Source of the DNA: DATEMU01 sp964414585
Lineage (GTDB): Bacteria > Planctomycetota > Phycisphaerae > UBA1845 > UTPLA1
NCBI GenBank assembly: GCA_964414585.1
Contig: CAYPXR010000102.1
Span: 24,818 to 88,817 of the forward strand
Direction of reading: 5' to 3'
Length of the DNA: 64,000 nt
Shown here: piece by piece, positions 7,404-17,175 of the stretch
Position numbering within the stretch: the first letter of the stretch is position 1
Layout: every line of letters starts with the position of its first letter
The notes under the pieces: generated by a model
Database searches by the model: none
What the model saw: only the letters and a program-made list of their open reading frames with translations
What the model was told of the DNA's origin: nothing
Translations under genes and position numbers: made by a program

Positions 7404-9338
7404 ATGGACGACACGAACCGGATCCACCGCCGCGGCCTTGTCCTGATGGGACTCCTCGCAATCGTCGGCGCCGCGGTCCTGGTCACGCACTGGCCGGCGC
7501 TTTCGGCCCAGGCGATGTCGTGCGACGACCAACAGTATCTCGTCGACAACTATCTGGTGCGCAATCCGGGCTGGTCGTCGGCCGGGCGCGCCCTGCGCGA
7601 AGTGCTCGAGCCGTCGACGGTCGCCGGGTATTACCAACCGCTCTCGATGATCTCCCTCATGATCGATTACTCGATGGGCGGGCGCGTCGATCACCTGAGG
7701 CCCTTTCACCGGACCAGCCTGATTCTCCACGTCGCCAACACGCTTCTCGTTGTGATCCTCCTCTACCTGCTTTTCGGCGAACCGTGGCCGGCGGCCGTCG
7801 TCGGACTGCTCTTTGGCTTGCACCCGCTGACGGTCGAGCCGATTCCGTGGGTCGGGGAACGAAAGACCTTGCTCGCCGCGTTCTTCGCGCTGGCCGCGCT
7901 CATCGCCTACGTCAAGTTCGCACGGACGCGTCGATGGGATTATTTCGCCGCGGCGTTGATCGGCTATCTTCTCGCCCTCTTGTCCAAGCCGACCAGCACG
8001 CCGTTGCCGCTGGCGATGCTGCTGCTCGATTACTGGCCGTTGAACCGGCTCAACCGTCGGGCGGTGATCGAAAAGATCCCGCTGCTGGTGATCGGCGCCG
8101 GGTCCGCCGTCATCACCTTCATTTCGCAAAATCGCACGGCGGCCGCCGTCCTGCCGACCGACATGCCGTTTTATTATTCGCCGCTGCGGCTGTGCCACAA
8201 CGTCGTCTTTTACTTAATGAAGATGGCCTGGCCGGCCAACCTGACTTCCTACTACCCCGTTCCTCAGCCATTCAATCTCTCCGACCCTTCGTTGTTGACC
8301 GGTCTGGTCGGCATGATGATTCTGGTCGCGGCGCTCGTCGCGTCGACTCGTTACTCCCGGGCGTTTCTGACCGGCGCGGCGATCTACTTCTTCATGCTCC
8401 TTCCCACGGTGCAGATCATCGGCTTCAGCGACGCTATGGCGTCGGACAAATACGTCTATCTTCCATCGATCGGCGTCCTCATCCTCCTGGCAGGGCTCCT
8501 GGCGCGATGGCGGATATTTTCGTGGCCCGAGCGGCGACGCATCGGGCTGGTCGTCGTCGAGTTGGCATTGATCGGCGCTGCGGCCGCAGAGGCCCTGGCC
8601 ACCCGTCGTTATCTGGCGGAATGGAAAAACACCGAAACGCTTTGTCGCCACATGCTCAACCTGACGCCCAGGGCCGCCGCCGTTCATAACCATCTTGGAC
8701 TCTATCTCGCCGGCCAGGGCCGCATCGACGATGCCATCGCACAATACCAGGAGGCGCTTCAATATCAGCCCGCGTCCGTCGAAGCCCGAAACAACCTGGG
8801 CCTCGCCTACTCCAACAAAGGCCGGGCGATGGAAGCGTTGCAATGCTGGGTTCAAACATTGCAAAAACATCCGGACAATTTCACCGCCAACTACAATCTG
8901 GGCACCTGGTTTGCAGAGCGAAATCAGGGGCAGGAAGCACTTCGATATCTACAAAGGGCCGTGGAGCTGCGACCGTCCTATCCCGAAGCGCATACCAATC
9001 TGGCGACCGTTCTCAGCAAACAGGGCCGCCTGGACGAAGCGCTGATTCATCTTGAGAAATCGGTTGCACTCTGGCCGAATTCGGCCGCTTCGCAACACAA
9101 CCTGGCCACACTGCTCCTGCAGTGGGGCCGGCTCCCGGAAGCCATCGAGCATTACGGGGAAGTCGTGCGCCTTCAGCCGATGTCCGCCGAGGCGCATTAC
9201 AACCTCGCCGAAGCGCTGCGCCAGGATCGTCGCAACGACGAGGCGGCGCGGGAATTCCGCGAGGCCTTGCGCATCGATCCCTCGCACCCGGCGGCACGCG
9301 CGGGGTTGCAGTCGCTCGCGACGTCACAACCAAAGTAG
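7404..9338 (+). CDS. GT-C-type membrane protein with C-terminal TPR repeats (paralogue 1)
   Basis: A 644-residue protein. ATG 7404 is chosen; GTG 7389 is also possible. The N-terminal 400 residues have about 10 hydrophobic helices and the start pattern MSCDDQQYLVDNYLVRNP: an acidic pair in the first periplasmic loop, as in lipid-linked-sugar (GT-C) glycosyltransferases. Other conserved parts are FGLHPLTVEPIPWVGERK and LLSKPTSTPLPLAMLLLDYW. From about residue 420 there are about seven TPR units (AAVHNHLGLYLAGQGRIDDA and similar). This layout matches bacterial relatives of eukaryotic TMTC O-mannosyltransferases. Donor and acceptor are unknown. The next paralogue starts 5 bases after the stop, so they are probably co-transcribed. 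Confidence 0.75.
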   Translation: MDDTNRIHRRGLVLMGLLAIVGAAVLVTHWPALSAQAMSCDDQQYLVDNYLVRNPGWSSAGRALREVLEPSTVAGYYQPLSMISLMIDYSMGGRVDHLRPFHRTSLILHVANTLLVVILLYLLFGEPWPAAVVGLLFGLHPLTVEPIPWVGERKTLLAAFFALAALIAYVKFARTRRWDYFAAALIGYLLALLSKPTSTPLPLAMLLLDYWPLNRLNRRAVIEKIPLLVIGAGSAVITFISQNRTAAAVLPTDMPFYYSPLRLCHNVVFYLMKMAWPANLTSYYPVPQPFNLSDPSLLTGLVGMMILVAALVASTRYSRAFLTGAAIYFFMLLPTVQIIGFSDAMASDKYVYLPSIGVLILLAGLLARWRIFSWPERRRIGLVVVELALIGAAAAEALATRRYLAEWKNTETLCRHMLNLTPRAAAVHNHLGLYLAGQGRIDDAIAQYQEALQYQPASVEARNNLGLAYSNKGRAMEALQCWVQTLQKHPDNFTANYNLGTWFAERNQGQEALRYLQRAVELRPSYPEAHTNLATVLSKQGRLDEALIHLEKSVALWPNSAASQHNLATLLLQWGRLPEAIEHYGEVVRLQPMSAEAHYNLAEALRQDRRNDEAAREFREALRIDPSHPAARAGLQSLATSQPK

Positions 9339-9343
9339 CGGCC

Positions 9344-11167
9344 ATGACCCGGCAACGATCGAAGCTCGACCCACATACCATCCTGACGGCGATGGCGATC
9401 CTCCTGGCCGTGACCATGGCCTATGGGCCCGCGCTGAAGGCCGGATTCATCTGGGACGACGATGCGTACGTCTTGGAGAACCAACATCTCGAAAGCGCCG
9501 AAGGGCTCCGGCAAATCTGGTTCAAGATCGGAGCGACTGACCAGTACTACCCGCTCGTCTTCACGACGTTTTGGTTTGAGCGGCATCTCTGGGGTCTGTC
9601 GCCCCTGGGCTACCATCTCGTCAACGTCCTGCTGCACGCGACGGGATCGATTCTCGTTTGGCGCGTCCTGAAAAACTTGAAGGTACCCGGCGCGGCGTTT
9701 GCGGCGGCGATCTTCGCCCTGCATCCCGTCCACGTCGAATCGGTCGCATGGATCACCGAGCGGAAAAACGTCCTCTCCGGCGTCTTCTATCTGTCGTCGC
9801 TATCGGCCTATCTGCGATTCATCGCCGACCCGGAATCCGTACCGCTTCGACGACGATGGTACGCAATCGCCCTCGCATTTTTCGTCGGCGCGCTGCTGAG
9901 CAAGACCGTCACCGCCACGCTCCCGGTTATTTTGCTCTTGCTCACGGGCTGGAAGCGCGGCCGTCTGACAATGCGAGACGTCATCCTGGTCTGTCCCTTT
10001 TTCGCCCTGGGAGCGGCGGCGGGCGCGATTACGGTCTGGCTCGAGCGACATCACGTCGGCACTGAATTCGTCCATTGGAACCTGTCATTCGCGGATCGCA
10101 TCCTGATCGCCGGCCGCGCGTTCTGGTTTTATCTCGCCAAGCTGGTCTGGCCGTCGGACCTGGCCTTCATTTATTCGCGATGGCGCGTTCCCGGTGCTCC
10201 GGCCTGGCACTATGTCGCGCCTCTGGCGGCGATTTCCTTCATCGCCGTGGCCTGGGCCGCGAGGAACCGAATCGGCAAGGGCCTTTTCGTCGCGATCGCG
10301 TTTTTTGCCGTCACGCTCCTGCCCGCGTTGGGATTTGTCGACGTGTATCCGATGCGATTCTCCTATGTCGCGGATCACTTTCAATATCTGGCGAGCCTGG
10401 GTCCTCTGGCGCTTCTGGCCGCCATCGCCGCCCGGTGGCCGGCCCCGAAGACATGGGCCCGAGCCGGTGGGGCCATTCTCCTCCTTGTATTGACGACTTT
10501 GACATGGCGGCAATGCGAGATTTATCACGACGCCGAAACGCTCTGGCGCGACACGATTCAAAAAGACCCCGATTCCTGGATGGCGCACGGGAATCTCGCG
10601 GCGGTCCTGGCGCGACAGGGGCGCGTCGAGGAGGCGATCGATCACTATCGCACCGGCTTGCGACTGAACGACGACGCGCCGCAGGTCCACTTCAATCTCG
10701 CCGTCCTGCTGCAGGGCCAGGGCGACCGCGATGCGGCGATCGCGCATTACGAACAAGCCCTCCGGGCCCCGCGCTACGCCGAAGCCCACAACAATCTGGG
10801 CGTGTGCCTGGCCGAGAACGGGCGGACGGACGAGGCCATCGAGCATTATGAAACGGCCCTGAAACTCAAACCCGACTATGCGGATGCCCACGGAAATCTT
10901 GCCAATTTACTGGTCCAGCGCGGCCGGATGAATGAGGCGATCGAACATTATCACCAGGCCGTTGCGCGCGCGCCGGACCCAACGGTCTTCCACTACAACA
11001 TGGCGTCGGCGCTGATCAAGGCGGGCCGAAGCGCGGACGCCGAGTCCCATTATCGCGAAGCACAGCGAGGCTTCGAAGTGATGCTTCGCGTCCACCCCGA
11101 CGACGCGCGGTCCCAAGCCGGGCTTGCTCAGACGCGCCGCGCCCTGGAGGCGTATGACAAGCGATGA
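9344..11167 (+). CDS. GT-C-type membrane protein with C-terminal TPR repeats (paralogue 2)
   Basis: A 607-residue protein from ATG 9344, five bases after the previous stop. It has the same plan as its neighbours: first-loop acidic motif FIWDDDAYVLENQHLES, then ALHPVHVESVAWITERKNVL and LLSKTVTATLPVILLL, ending in about five TPR units from residue 395 (WMAHGNLAAVLARQGRVEEA). It is the most divergent of the three; paralogues 1 and 3 share a QYLVDN/EYLVEN-LVRNPG signature and this one does not. Probably a membrane glycosyltransferase with the TPRs on the opposite face; activity inferred from topology only. Confidence 0.75.
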   Translation: MTRQRSKLDPHTILTAMAILLAVTMAYGPALKAGFIWDDDAYVLENQHLESAEGLRQIWFKIGATDQYYPLVFTTFWFERHLWGLSPLGYHLVNVLLHATGSILVWRVLKNLKVPGAAFAAAIFALHPVHVESVAWITERKNVLSGVFYLSSLSAYLRFIADPESVPLRRRWYAIALAFFVGALLSKTVTATLPVILLLLTGWKRGRLTMRDVILVCPFFALGAAAGAITVWLERHHVGTEFVHWNLSFADRILIAGRAFWFYLAKLVWPSDLAFIYSRWRVPGAPAWHYVAPLAAISFIAVAWAARNRIGKGLFVAIAFFAVTLLPALGFVDVYPMRFSYVADHFQYLASLGPLALLAAIAARWPAPKTWARAGGAILLLVLTTLTWRQCEIYHDAETLWRDTIQKDPDSWMAHGNLAAVLARQGRVEEAIDHYRTGLRLNDDAPQVHFNLAVLLQGQGDRDAAIAHYEQALRAPRYAEAHNNLGVCLAENGRTDEAIEHYETALKLKPDYADAHGNLANLLVQRGRMNEAIEHYHQAVARAPDPTVFHYNMASALIKAGRSADAESHYREAQRGFEVMLRVHPDDARSQAGLAQTRRALEAYDKR

Positions 11168-11207
11168 TGGTTTTGGTTTGCCGCACCGGCTCGTATAGAC
11201 TGTCCGG

Positions 11208-13205
11208 ATGAAGCGACGCCGCAAAGGAGCCCCTCAGGAACCCACGGCCGGCGCGAAGCCGGTCGAAGCTCAAACCGAAGCCTCCCGCCATTCCACGACC
11301 ACGCTGGTCGTGCTGCTCCTGGTCTCCGCGATCGTCGTCTTCGCGGTGCATTTCCCCGCTTTGTCCGCCCGTGCCCTGTCTTTCGACGATCAGGAATACC
11401 TGGTCGAGAATCAGTTGGTTCGCAATCCCGGCCTGACATCGGCCGGTCGGTTCCTCGCCGAAGTTCTCGATCCGTCGACGATCGGCGGCTATTACCAGCC
11501 GTTGACGATGATCTCGCTGATGATCGATTACGCGATGGGCGGCCGCGTCGATTATTTGATGCCCTTTCACCTGACCAGCCTGCTTTTTCACGTCGCCAAC
11601 ACGTTGCTGGTCATCGTGCTGCTCTATGGCCTGTTCCGACAACCCTGGCCGGCTGCCATCGTTGGAATCCTCTTCGGGCTGCACCCGTTGACCGTTGAAA
11701 CGATCCCGTGGGTCGGCGAGCGCAAGACGCTGCTCGCGGCCTTTTTCGCGCTGTGGTCGTTGATCGCCTACGTTCGCTATGCCCAATCCGGCCGGCTGCG
11801 CTTCTATTTGCTCACCGTCGTCGCCTACGTCCTGGCCCTGCTCTCCAAGCCGACCAGCACTCCCCTGCCGCTGGCCCTGTTGCTCCTGGACTATTGGCCG
11901 CTTCGCCGATTCTCCGGCCGCGCCGTTATTGAGAAGCTACCGCTATTGGCGCTCGGCGCCGTCTCGGCGCTCATCACCTTCACGTCGCAACAACGAACCT
12001 CCGGCGTCGAACTGCCGGGACAATACAACCCCCTCAATATCCCCCTGATCCTCTGTCATAACATCATGTTCTATCCGTACAAGATGTTGTGGCCGGTGAA
12101 TCTTTCGTCCCACTATGCGCTGCCCGCACCGTTTCGTCTGACCGATCCGTGGATTCTGGCGGGCGTCATTGGAGTCGTCGTCCTGATTCCGCTCTTGATT
12201 TGGTCGCTCCGTCGAACGCGCGCCTTCGCCGCCGGCTGGCTGGTCTATTTTGTCCTGCTCCTGCCGACGATTCAAATCATCGGATTCTCCATCGCGATCG
12301 CATCGGACAAGTACGCCTACCTGCCGTCGATCGGTTTTCTTATCGTTCTGGCCTACTTCCTTGGGGAATGGCTTTCGAAGGCGGCGCCACCAGATCGGCG
12401 CCGCCAACGAGTACTGATGATGGCGGGCGCGGCGGTCCTCCTCTTTTCCGCCGAGGCTTATGGAACGCGGAAATACCTGACCGTCTGGCGCGATACCGAG
12501 ACGCTTTATCGTCACATGATCCGGCTCTCGCCGACGTCGGCGGCGCTTTATGCCAACCTCGGCAACGTGCTCCGCGAGGAAGGTCGATTGGACGAGTCCG
12601 TCGAATGGTCGCGAAAGGCCGCACAGTGCGAACCCAACTCCGCGCCCATCCTCAATGATCTTGGACTGGCGCTTCATGCGGCCGGCAAGCTCGATGAGGC
12701 CATCGCCTGTTATCAAAAGGCCCTCAATCTTCAGCCGAATTACGCACAGCCCTGCAACAATCTCGGCGAGATCGTCTTCAGCCAGGGCCGCTACCAGGAA
12801 GCGCTGGGTTACTTTGAAGAAGCCACCAAACGGTCTCCCAAAATGGCCGACGCGCATTACAACCGCGCGAGAACGCTTGTCGCCCTCGGTCGAAAAGACG
12901 AAGCGGTGGCGGCCTATCAGAAGGTGTTGCGACTCCATTTTCACAACGCCGCAGCGCACAACGATCTGGCCACGCTCTTCGCCGAGAAGGGTCGAACCCA
13001 GGAGGCGATCGATCATTTCAATGAAGCCATTCGATTTGCGCCGGATTATGCCCCGGCGCATTTCAATCTGGCCGAAACGCTCGAACGCCTCGGTCGCCTG
13101 CCCGAAGCGGCGAGTGAGTACCGAAAAGTCCTGGACATCAATCCCAACGACCAGGACGCCCGCCGGGCGCTGGACCAAATGATGAAGAGCGACGGGCACA
13201 AGTGA
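11208..13205 (+). CDS. GT-C-type membrane protein with C-terminal TPR repeats (paralogue 3)
   Basis: A 665-residue protein from ATG 11,208. It is closely related to paralogue 1: SFDDQEYLVENQLVRNPGLT, LHPLTVETIPWVGERKTLLA and LLSKPTSTPLPLALLLLDYW have near-identical counterparts there. Multiple hydrophobic helices occupy residues 25-420, then about seven TPR units (AALYANLGNVLREEGRLDES onward). The start has only a weak ribosome-binding site, and a 40-base gap separates it from paralogue 2. The GH31 gene starts 10 bases after its stop, so a shared transcript is likely. Confidence 0.75.
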   Translation: MKRRRKGAPQEPTAGAKPVEAQTEASRHSTTTLVVLLLVSAIVVFAVHFPALSARALSFDDQEYLVENQLVRNPGLTSAGRFLAEVLDPSTIGGYYQPLTMISLMIDYAMGGRVDYLMPFHLTSLLFHVANTLLVIVLLYGLFRQPWPAAIVGILFGLHPLTVETIPWVGERKTLLAAFFALWSLIAYVRYAQSGRLRFYLLTVVAYVLALLSKPTSTPLPLALLLLDYWPLRRFSGRAVIEKLPLLALGAVSALITFTSQQRTSGVELPGQYNPLNIPLILCHNIMFYPYKMLWPVNLSSHYALPAPFRLTDPWILAGVIGVVVLIPLLIWSLRRTRAFAAGWLVYFVLLLPTIQIIGFSIAIASDKYAYLPSIGFLIVLAYFLGEWLSKAAPPDRRRQRVLMMAGAAVLLFSAEAYGTRKYLTVWRDTETLYRHMIRLSPTSAALYANLGNVLREEGRLDESVEWSRKAAQCEPNSAPILNDLGLALHAAGKLDEAIACYQKALNLQPNYAQPCNNLGEIVFSQGRYQEALGYFEEATKRSPKMADAHYNRARTLVALGRKDEAVAAYQKVLRLHFHNAAAHNDLATLFAEKGRTQEAIDHFNEAIRFAPDYAPAHFNLAETLERLGRLPEAASEYRKVLDINPNDQDARRALDQMMKSDGHK

Positions 13206-13215
13206 GGGGCATCGC

Positions 13216-15759
13216 GTGATCGGAAAAGCGTGGACGACCGTCGGCCTGTTCCTGTTTTTGCTGTGCCCGCAGCGGGCAATCGCGCAAGCGGCGAGGCCCG
13301 ATCGCGTCGTCCGGGAGGAATTCAAGTCGGACGCGATGCGGCTGCGCCTGGAGGTGCTGGACGATGATCTTGTCCTGTTTGAATATTCACGCGGCGGGAA
13401 ATCGACGGGCCGAATCGATCCGACGCCAATGGTCGCCAAGCGGAACTATTCCGGTCCGAGGAAGTTCAAGAAGAAAAACGCCGGGACTCTTGCGACGGCC
13501 GAATTGGAATTGCGCGTCGATTCGGACACGCTTAACATCACGCTGTTCGATACGCGAACGGACCCGCCGAAGATATTGACGACGCTTCATCCAGAAGGAC
13601 TGACCCGCATTCAATCGACGTTCACCCTCGCCGCCGGAACGATGACCCACGCCTACGGTCTCGGCGAACAATTCACCCAGCCGGGCGAACCCAACGGCGA
13701 TTGGGTCGGACGCGTCCGCACGCCGGGATGCGAATTCGGCAATCGCATGGTGCCCTTCGAAGGCGGCGCGGTCGGGAATGCGATGTTTCCGATTCTCTAT
13801 GCGTTGGGCGGTCCGGGCGAAAACTACGCGATCTTCATCGACGATCTGCACGCTCAGCGATGGGACCTCACGAAGAACCCTTGGCGCGTGCAGACCGGCG
13901 GCGATCGAATCCGTGGGTATTTTCTCACCGGTCCCGACCTGCCGGACCTCCGGCGCGACTACATGGAACTGGTCGGCCGTCCGCCGGTTCCCCCAAAGAA
14001 AATGTTCGGCCTGTGGGTCTCCGAGTATGGATTCGACGACTGGGCGGAACTCAAAGACAAACTCGCCACGCTGCGCAAGCATCATTTTCCGATTGACGGC
14101 TTCGTCTTGGATTTGCAATGGTTCGGCGGCATCGCCCGTGGGAAAGCCGATAGCCGAATGGGTTGTTTGACGTGGGATACCGAGCGATTCCCCAATCCGG
14201 CGCAAACGGTCGCCGAACTCGGCGAAAAAGACGGGGTCGGCCTGATCACCATCGAAGAATCGTACGTCAGCCGCGGCCTGCCCGAATTCCAGAAGATGGA
14301 AAAGGCCGGCTATCTCGCGCGCAAGGGCAAGTCGAACGCGGCGACGATCCTCAAAAGCTGGTGGGGCGAAGGCGGAATGATCGACTGGACGAATACGACC
14401 GGCGCGGACGATTGGCATGACCAGAAACGCCGGCCGCTGGTGAAGGACGGCGTGCACGGTCACTGGACCGACCTTGGCGAGCCGGAAGATTACAATCCCA
14501 AATCGTTGTACGCCGGAATCGGCGCCGATGGCCGTACTCACCGCGACGTCCACAATCTGTTGAACTTCCGCTGGCTCGAAAGCATTCAGCGCGGCTACAC
14601 GCGCAATAACGTCGACCGGCGGCCGTTCGAAATGAGCCGCTCCGGCATCTCCGGCGTGCAGCGGTTCGGCGCGGCGATGTGGTCGGGCGATATCAGCTCC
14701 AACCTCCGCAGCCTCGCCGCGCACTTCAACGCGCAAATGCACATGTCCATGTCCGGCGTGGATTACTTCGGCTCCGATTGCGGCGGCTTCAAGCGGAAGG
14801 CCCTCGACGGGAACGAAGACGATTTGTATACGATGTGGTTGGCGGACGCATGCGCTTTCGACGTCCCGGTTCGCCCGCACACCGCCAATACGAAAAATCA
14901 GTATCAGACCGCGCCGGATCGCATCGGCGACATGGATTCCAATCTCCAAAACCTTTGCCGGCGGTATGAGATGATCCCGTATCTCTACTCGTTGGCGCAT
15001 CGAGCTTACGAATTCGGCGAGCCGGTCGTACCGCCTCTGGTGTTCTATGACCAGGACGATGTGAACCTCCGTAAGATCGGCGACGAAAAGATGATCGGCC
15101 GCGATCTTTTGGCCGCCGCCGTCTATCACTATTCGCAGGCCACTCGCGATGTCTATCTGCCCGCCGGCGTCTGGTACGACTACTCATCGGGTGAACGGAC
15201 CGAAAGCAAGGGCCAATGGATTCGCGGCGTGCCGGTCCGGCGCGAAGGCCGCGTGAGCGTGCCGATGTTTGCACGGGCAGGCGCGATCGTGCCGCTCATG
15301 TACGTGGACCCCGAGACGATGAACGCCCTCGGTAAGCGACTGGATGGCTCGCGCCGCGACGACCTCATCGCACGCGTTTTTGCGGCGGACCATTCGACAC
15401 AGTTCACGCTTTATGAGGATGACGGGCAGACGATGGCGTACCAACACGGCGAAGTCCGCACGACACTGATCCGGCATGACGTGACGCCGGAATCCATCGT
15501 CGTCACGATCGAAGCGTCAAGGGGCCGTTATCAAGACGCCCCCAAGCAGCGGCCGTTCGAAGTGCGGCTGATCACCGGGGCGTCGCATCCGATCAAGAAG
15601 GTGACGCTCAATGGAACCGACATGGCGCAGGGCAAGAATGAATTCGCACAGGGCTGGCGGATGTTCGATAAGAACACCGTCGTCGCCCGTTCGGCGTCGC
15701 TCGGCGTGGACGAGCCCAAAGTCTTTGTCTTCGTTTTCGGCAAACCCAACCAGAAATAA
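13216..15759 (+). CDS. Exported GH31 family glycoside hydrolase
   Basis: An 847-residue protein with a GTG start (13,216) and GGGG just upstream. The signal peptide MIGKAWTTVGLFLFLLCPQRAIAQA precedes an N-terminal beta-sandwich (YGLGEQFTQPGEPNGDWVGR) and the GH31 barrel (PPVPPKKMFGLWVSEYGFDD; FVLDLQWFGG). The predicted nucleophile is the Asp in HGHWTDLGEPEDY (about residue 419) and the acid/base the Asp in MWSGDISSNL (about 490), as in alpha-glucosidases and alpha-xylosidases. The C-terminal domain has YEDDGQTMAYQHGE. It acts on exported alpha-linked sugars; the exact substrate cannot be told. It ends the GT-C/TPR cluster. Confidence 0.85.
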   Translation: MIGKAWTTVGLFLFLLCPQRAIAQAARPDRVVREEFKSDAMRLRLEVLDDDLVLFEYSRGGKSTGRIDPTPMVAKRNYSGPRKFKKKNAGTLATAELELRVDSDTLNITLFDTRTDPPKILTTLHPEGLTRIQSTFTLAAGTMTHAYGLGEQFTQPGEPNGDWVGRVRTPGCEFGNRMVPFEGGAVGNAMFPILYALGGPGENYAIFIDDLHAQRWDLTKNPWRVQTGGDRIRGYFLTGPDLPDLRRDYMELVGRPPVPPKKMFGLWVSEYGFDDWAELKDKLATLRKHHFPIDGFVLDLQWFGGIARGKADSRMGCLTWDTERFPNPAQTVAELGEKDGVGLITIEESYVSRGLPEFQKMEKAGYLARKGKSNAATILKSWWGEGGMIDWTNTTGADDWHDQKRRPLVKDGVHGHWTDLGEPEDYNPKSLYAGIGADGRTHRDVHNLLNFRWLESIQRGYTRNNVDRRPFEMSRSGISGVQRFGAAMWSGDISSNLRSLAAHFNAQMHMSMSGVDYFGSDCGGFKRKALDGNEDDLYTMWLADACAFDVPVRPHTANTKNQYQTAPDRIGDMDSNLQNLCRRYEMIPYLYSLAHRAYEFGEPVVPPLVFYDQDDVNLRKIGDEKMIGRDLLAAAVYHYSQATRDVYLPAGVWYDYSSGERTESKGQWIRGVPVRREGRVSVPMFARAGAIVPLMYVDPETMNALGKRLDGSRRDDLIARVFAADHSTQFTLYEDDGQTMAYQHGEVRTTLIRHDVTPESIVVTIEASRGRYQDAPKQRPFEVRLITGASHPIKKVTLNGTDMAQGKNEFAQGWRMFDKNTVVARSASLGVDEPKVFVFVFGKPNQK

Positions 15760-15810
15760 GCCGCCATTGGAAAAGACGCGGTCCGGCCTCCTTGCCGGAA
15801 GCGTAAATCC

Positions 15811-17175
15811 TCATATAGTTAAGGGCTCGGCGTATGGCCCACGCAACGCCGAACCCTTGGAGAGGTGTCCGAGTGGCTGAAGGTGCATGCTTGGAAAGCA
15901 TGTGTACGGGTAACACCGTACCGGGGGTTCGAATCCCCCCCTCTCCGTTTCATTTTGCAGGCAGTTCACAAACTCCTGAAACTCCCGCACTTGCGAAAGT
16001 TTCTCGATTGTTGACTGCCCGACTGCCCTCAAACTGCCCTCAAAACGCGAATCCGCATCACTCCGTTGCGAGAGCGATTCGGCACCCGCCGCCAGCGCCA
16101 GCATGGCTTGCTGGCTGTCGTCGTCGTGCAGGTGGTAATAGAGATCGAGCATGTCGGACGACGAGTGGCCTAGCCACGCCAGGGCCTTGCGATGCGCGAC
16201 GCCGTGATTGGCGCACAGGCTGGCGAAGTGATGCCGGAATGAGTGTAGTTTGAACTCGTCCGCCTTCTCGAACTCGCACGCCCCGCACAAATCCTTGAGG
16301 CGGGCAAGTAGCGTCCGCTCGCGGATCGTCGAGAAGACGAAACCGGACTTTTTCGCCGGAGGAAGCAGATCGGCGATGCGAGGATGCACCGGGACGAACC
16401 GCTCGTCCTTATCCTTCGTCGTGCCGTTCGAGCCGCCCCGGCGGACGTGCAGCATCATCGGCTTGCTATCCTTGAGCCGGATATCTTCCCAGCGTAGTTG
16501 CTCGACTTCGCCGATGCGAAGCCCGGCGTAGCCCATCATGGCGAAGGCGGTTTTTTCTTCCCCTTGCGCCTTTTGGATGAGCGACTCCACTTGAGCGGTC
16601 GTGAAGCACGGCTGAGGCGTGGCCTTCGCCTTGGGCAGCGAGACCGACGCGAGCCGGTATTGCGGCAGCACCGATTGCCGCCACGCCCACTTGAACGCCT
16701 GTTGGGCGAGAACCACCGCACCCTGTACGGTCTTAGCCGCGTAATCGGCTTTGATGAGCCATTGCCGGAACCGAAACAAATCGTCCGCAGAAAACCGGCG
16801 AGCCAGCGTGATGCTCGCTTCCTTGCAGTACGCTTTCAGCTTGTCAAGATCGGCCCGGTATTTCCACTCGGTCTTCGGTGCAACGCCCTTCGCTTTCACC
16901 GCGTCGAAGTAGCGGTCGGCCATATCGTCAACGCTAATGGTCGCTTCCGGCACCTTTTCCGTGCCGTTGTCGAGCCGTTGCTGAATCTCAATCGCCAGGC
17001 GACGGGCATGAGCCTTGTTCGTCGTGGCCAGCCCTTCCGTGACTTGCTTCCCGTCCGCGTTCCGATACTCGGCCGCGTACTTGCGTCCCGTCTTCTGGAC
17101 GCCGCTTTCATAAAACACGCGCCGTCCAATCGTGACTTGCGTCCCATCCACTCGCTCGCGTTCAATTAGCTTCAC
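15811..17175 (-). CDS. int: Tyrosine recombinase/integrase of element 1
   Basis: A 454-residue integrase from ATG 17,175. An N-terminal arm-binding region is followed by a SAM-like core-binding domain (about 95-180) and the catalytic domain. Catalytic parts visible are the Arg in GYAGLRIGEVEQLRWED, the HxxR box in HSFRHHFASLC, GHSS in ALAWLGHSSSD, and the Tyr in LDLYYHLHDDD. The last 45 or so codons read through the attachment site and antisense across the tRNA-Ser gene (the TERGGFEPPVRC region), so the C-terminus differs between the integrated and circular forms. Xis overlaps its start by 4 bases. It directs integration and excision at tRNA-Ser. Confidence 0.92.
   Translation of the reverse strand: MKLIERERVDGTQVTIGRRVFYESGVQKTGRKYAAEYRNADGKQVTEGLATTNKAHARRLAIEIQQRLDNGTEKVPEATISVDDMADRYFDAVKAKGVAPKTEWKYRADLDKLKAYCKEASITLARRFSADDLFRFRQWLIKADYAAKTVQGAVVLAQQAFKWAWRQSVLPQYRLASVSLPKAKATPQPCFTTAQVESLIQKAQGEEKTAFAMMGYAGLRIGEVEQLRWEDIRLKDSKPMMLHVRRGGSNGTTKDKDERFVPVHPRIADLLPPAKKSGFVFSTIRERTLLARLKDLCGACEFEKADEFKLHSFRHHFASLCANHGVAHRKALAWLGHSSSDMLDLYYHLHDDDSQQAMLALAAGAESLSQRSDADSRFEGSLRAVGQSTIEKLSQVREFQEFVNCLQNETERGGFEPPVRCYPYTCFPSMHLQPLGHLSKGSALRGPYAEPLTI
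15859..15947 (+). tRNA. tRNA-Ser (anticodon GGA), integration target of the island
   Basis: A class II tRNA: acceptor GGAGAGG/CCTCTCC, anticodon loop TTGGAAA (GGA), variable arm TGTACGGGTAACACCGTAC and T arm GGGGGTTCGAATCCCCC. No CCA is encoded. A likely -10 (TATAGT) lies about 40 bases upstream. The last 19 bases plus two following bases are repeated at 48,009-48,029, so the gene was rebuilt by element integration into its 3' end. Confidence 0.95.
15929..15949 (+). repeat. Left attachment core (attL) in tRNA-Ser 3' end
   Basis: The 21-bp stretch beginning TCGAATCCCCCCC and ending CTCTCCGTT is identical to 48,009-48,029. It covers the 3' half of the T arm and the acceptor of tRNA-Ser. A shortened version, CCCTCTCCGTTT, is at 51,003-51,014. 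Confidence 0.88.
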
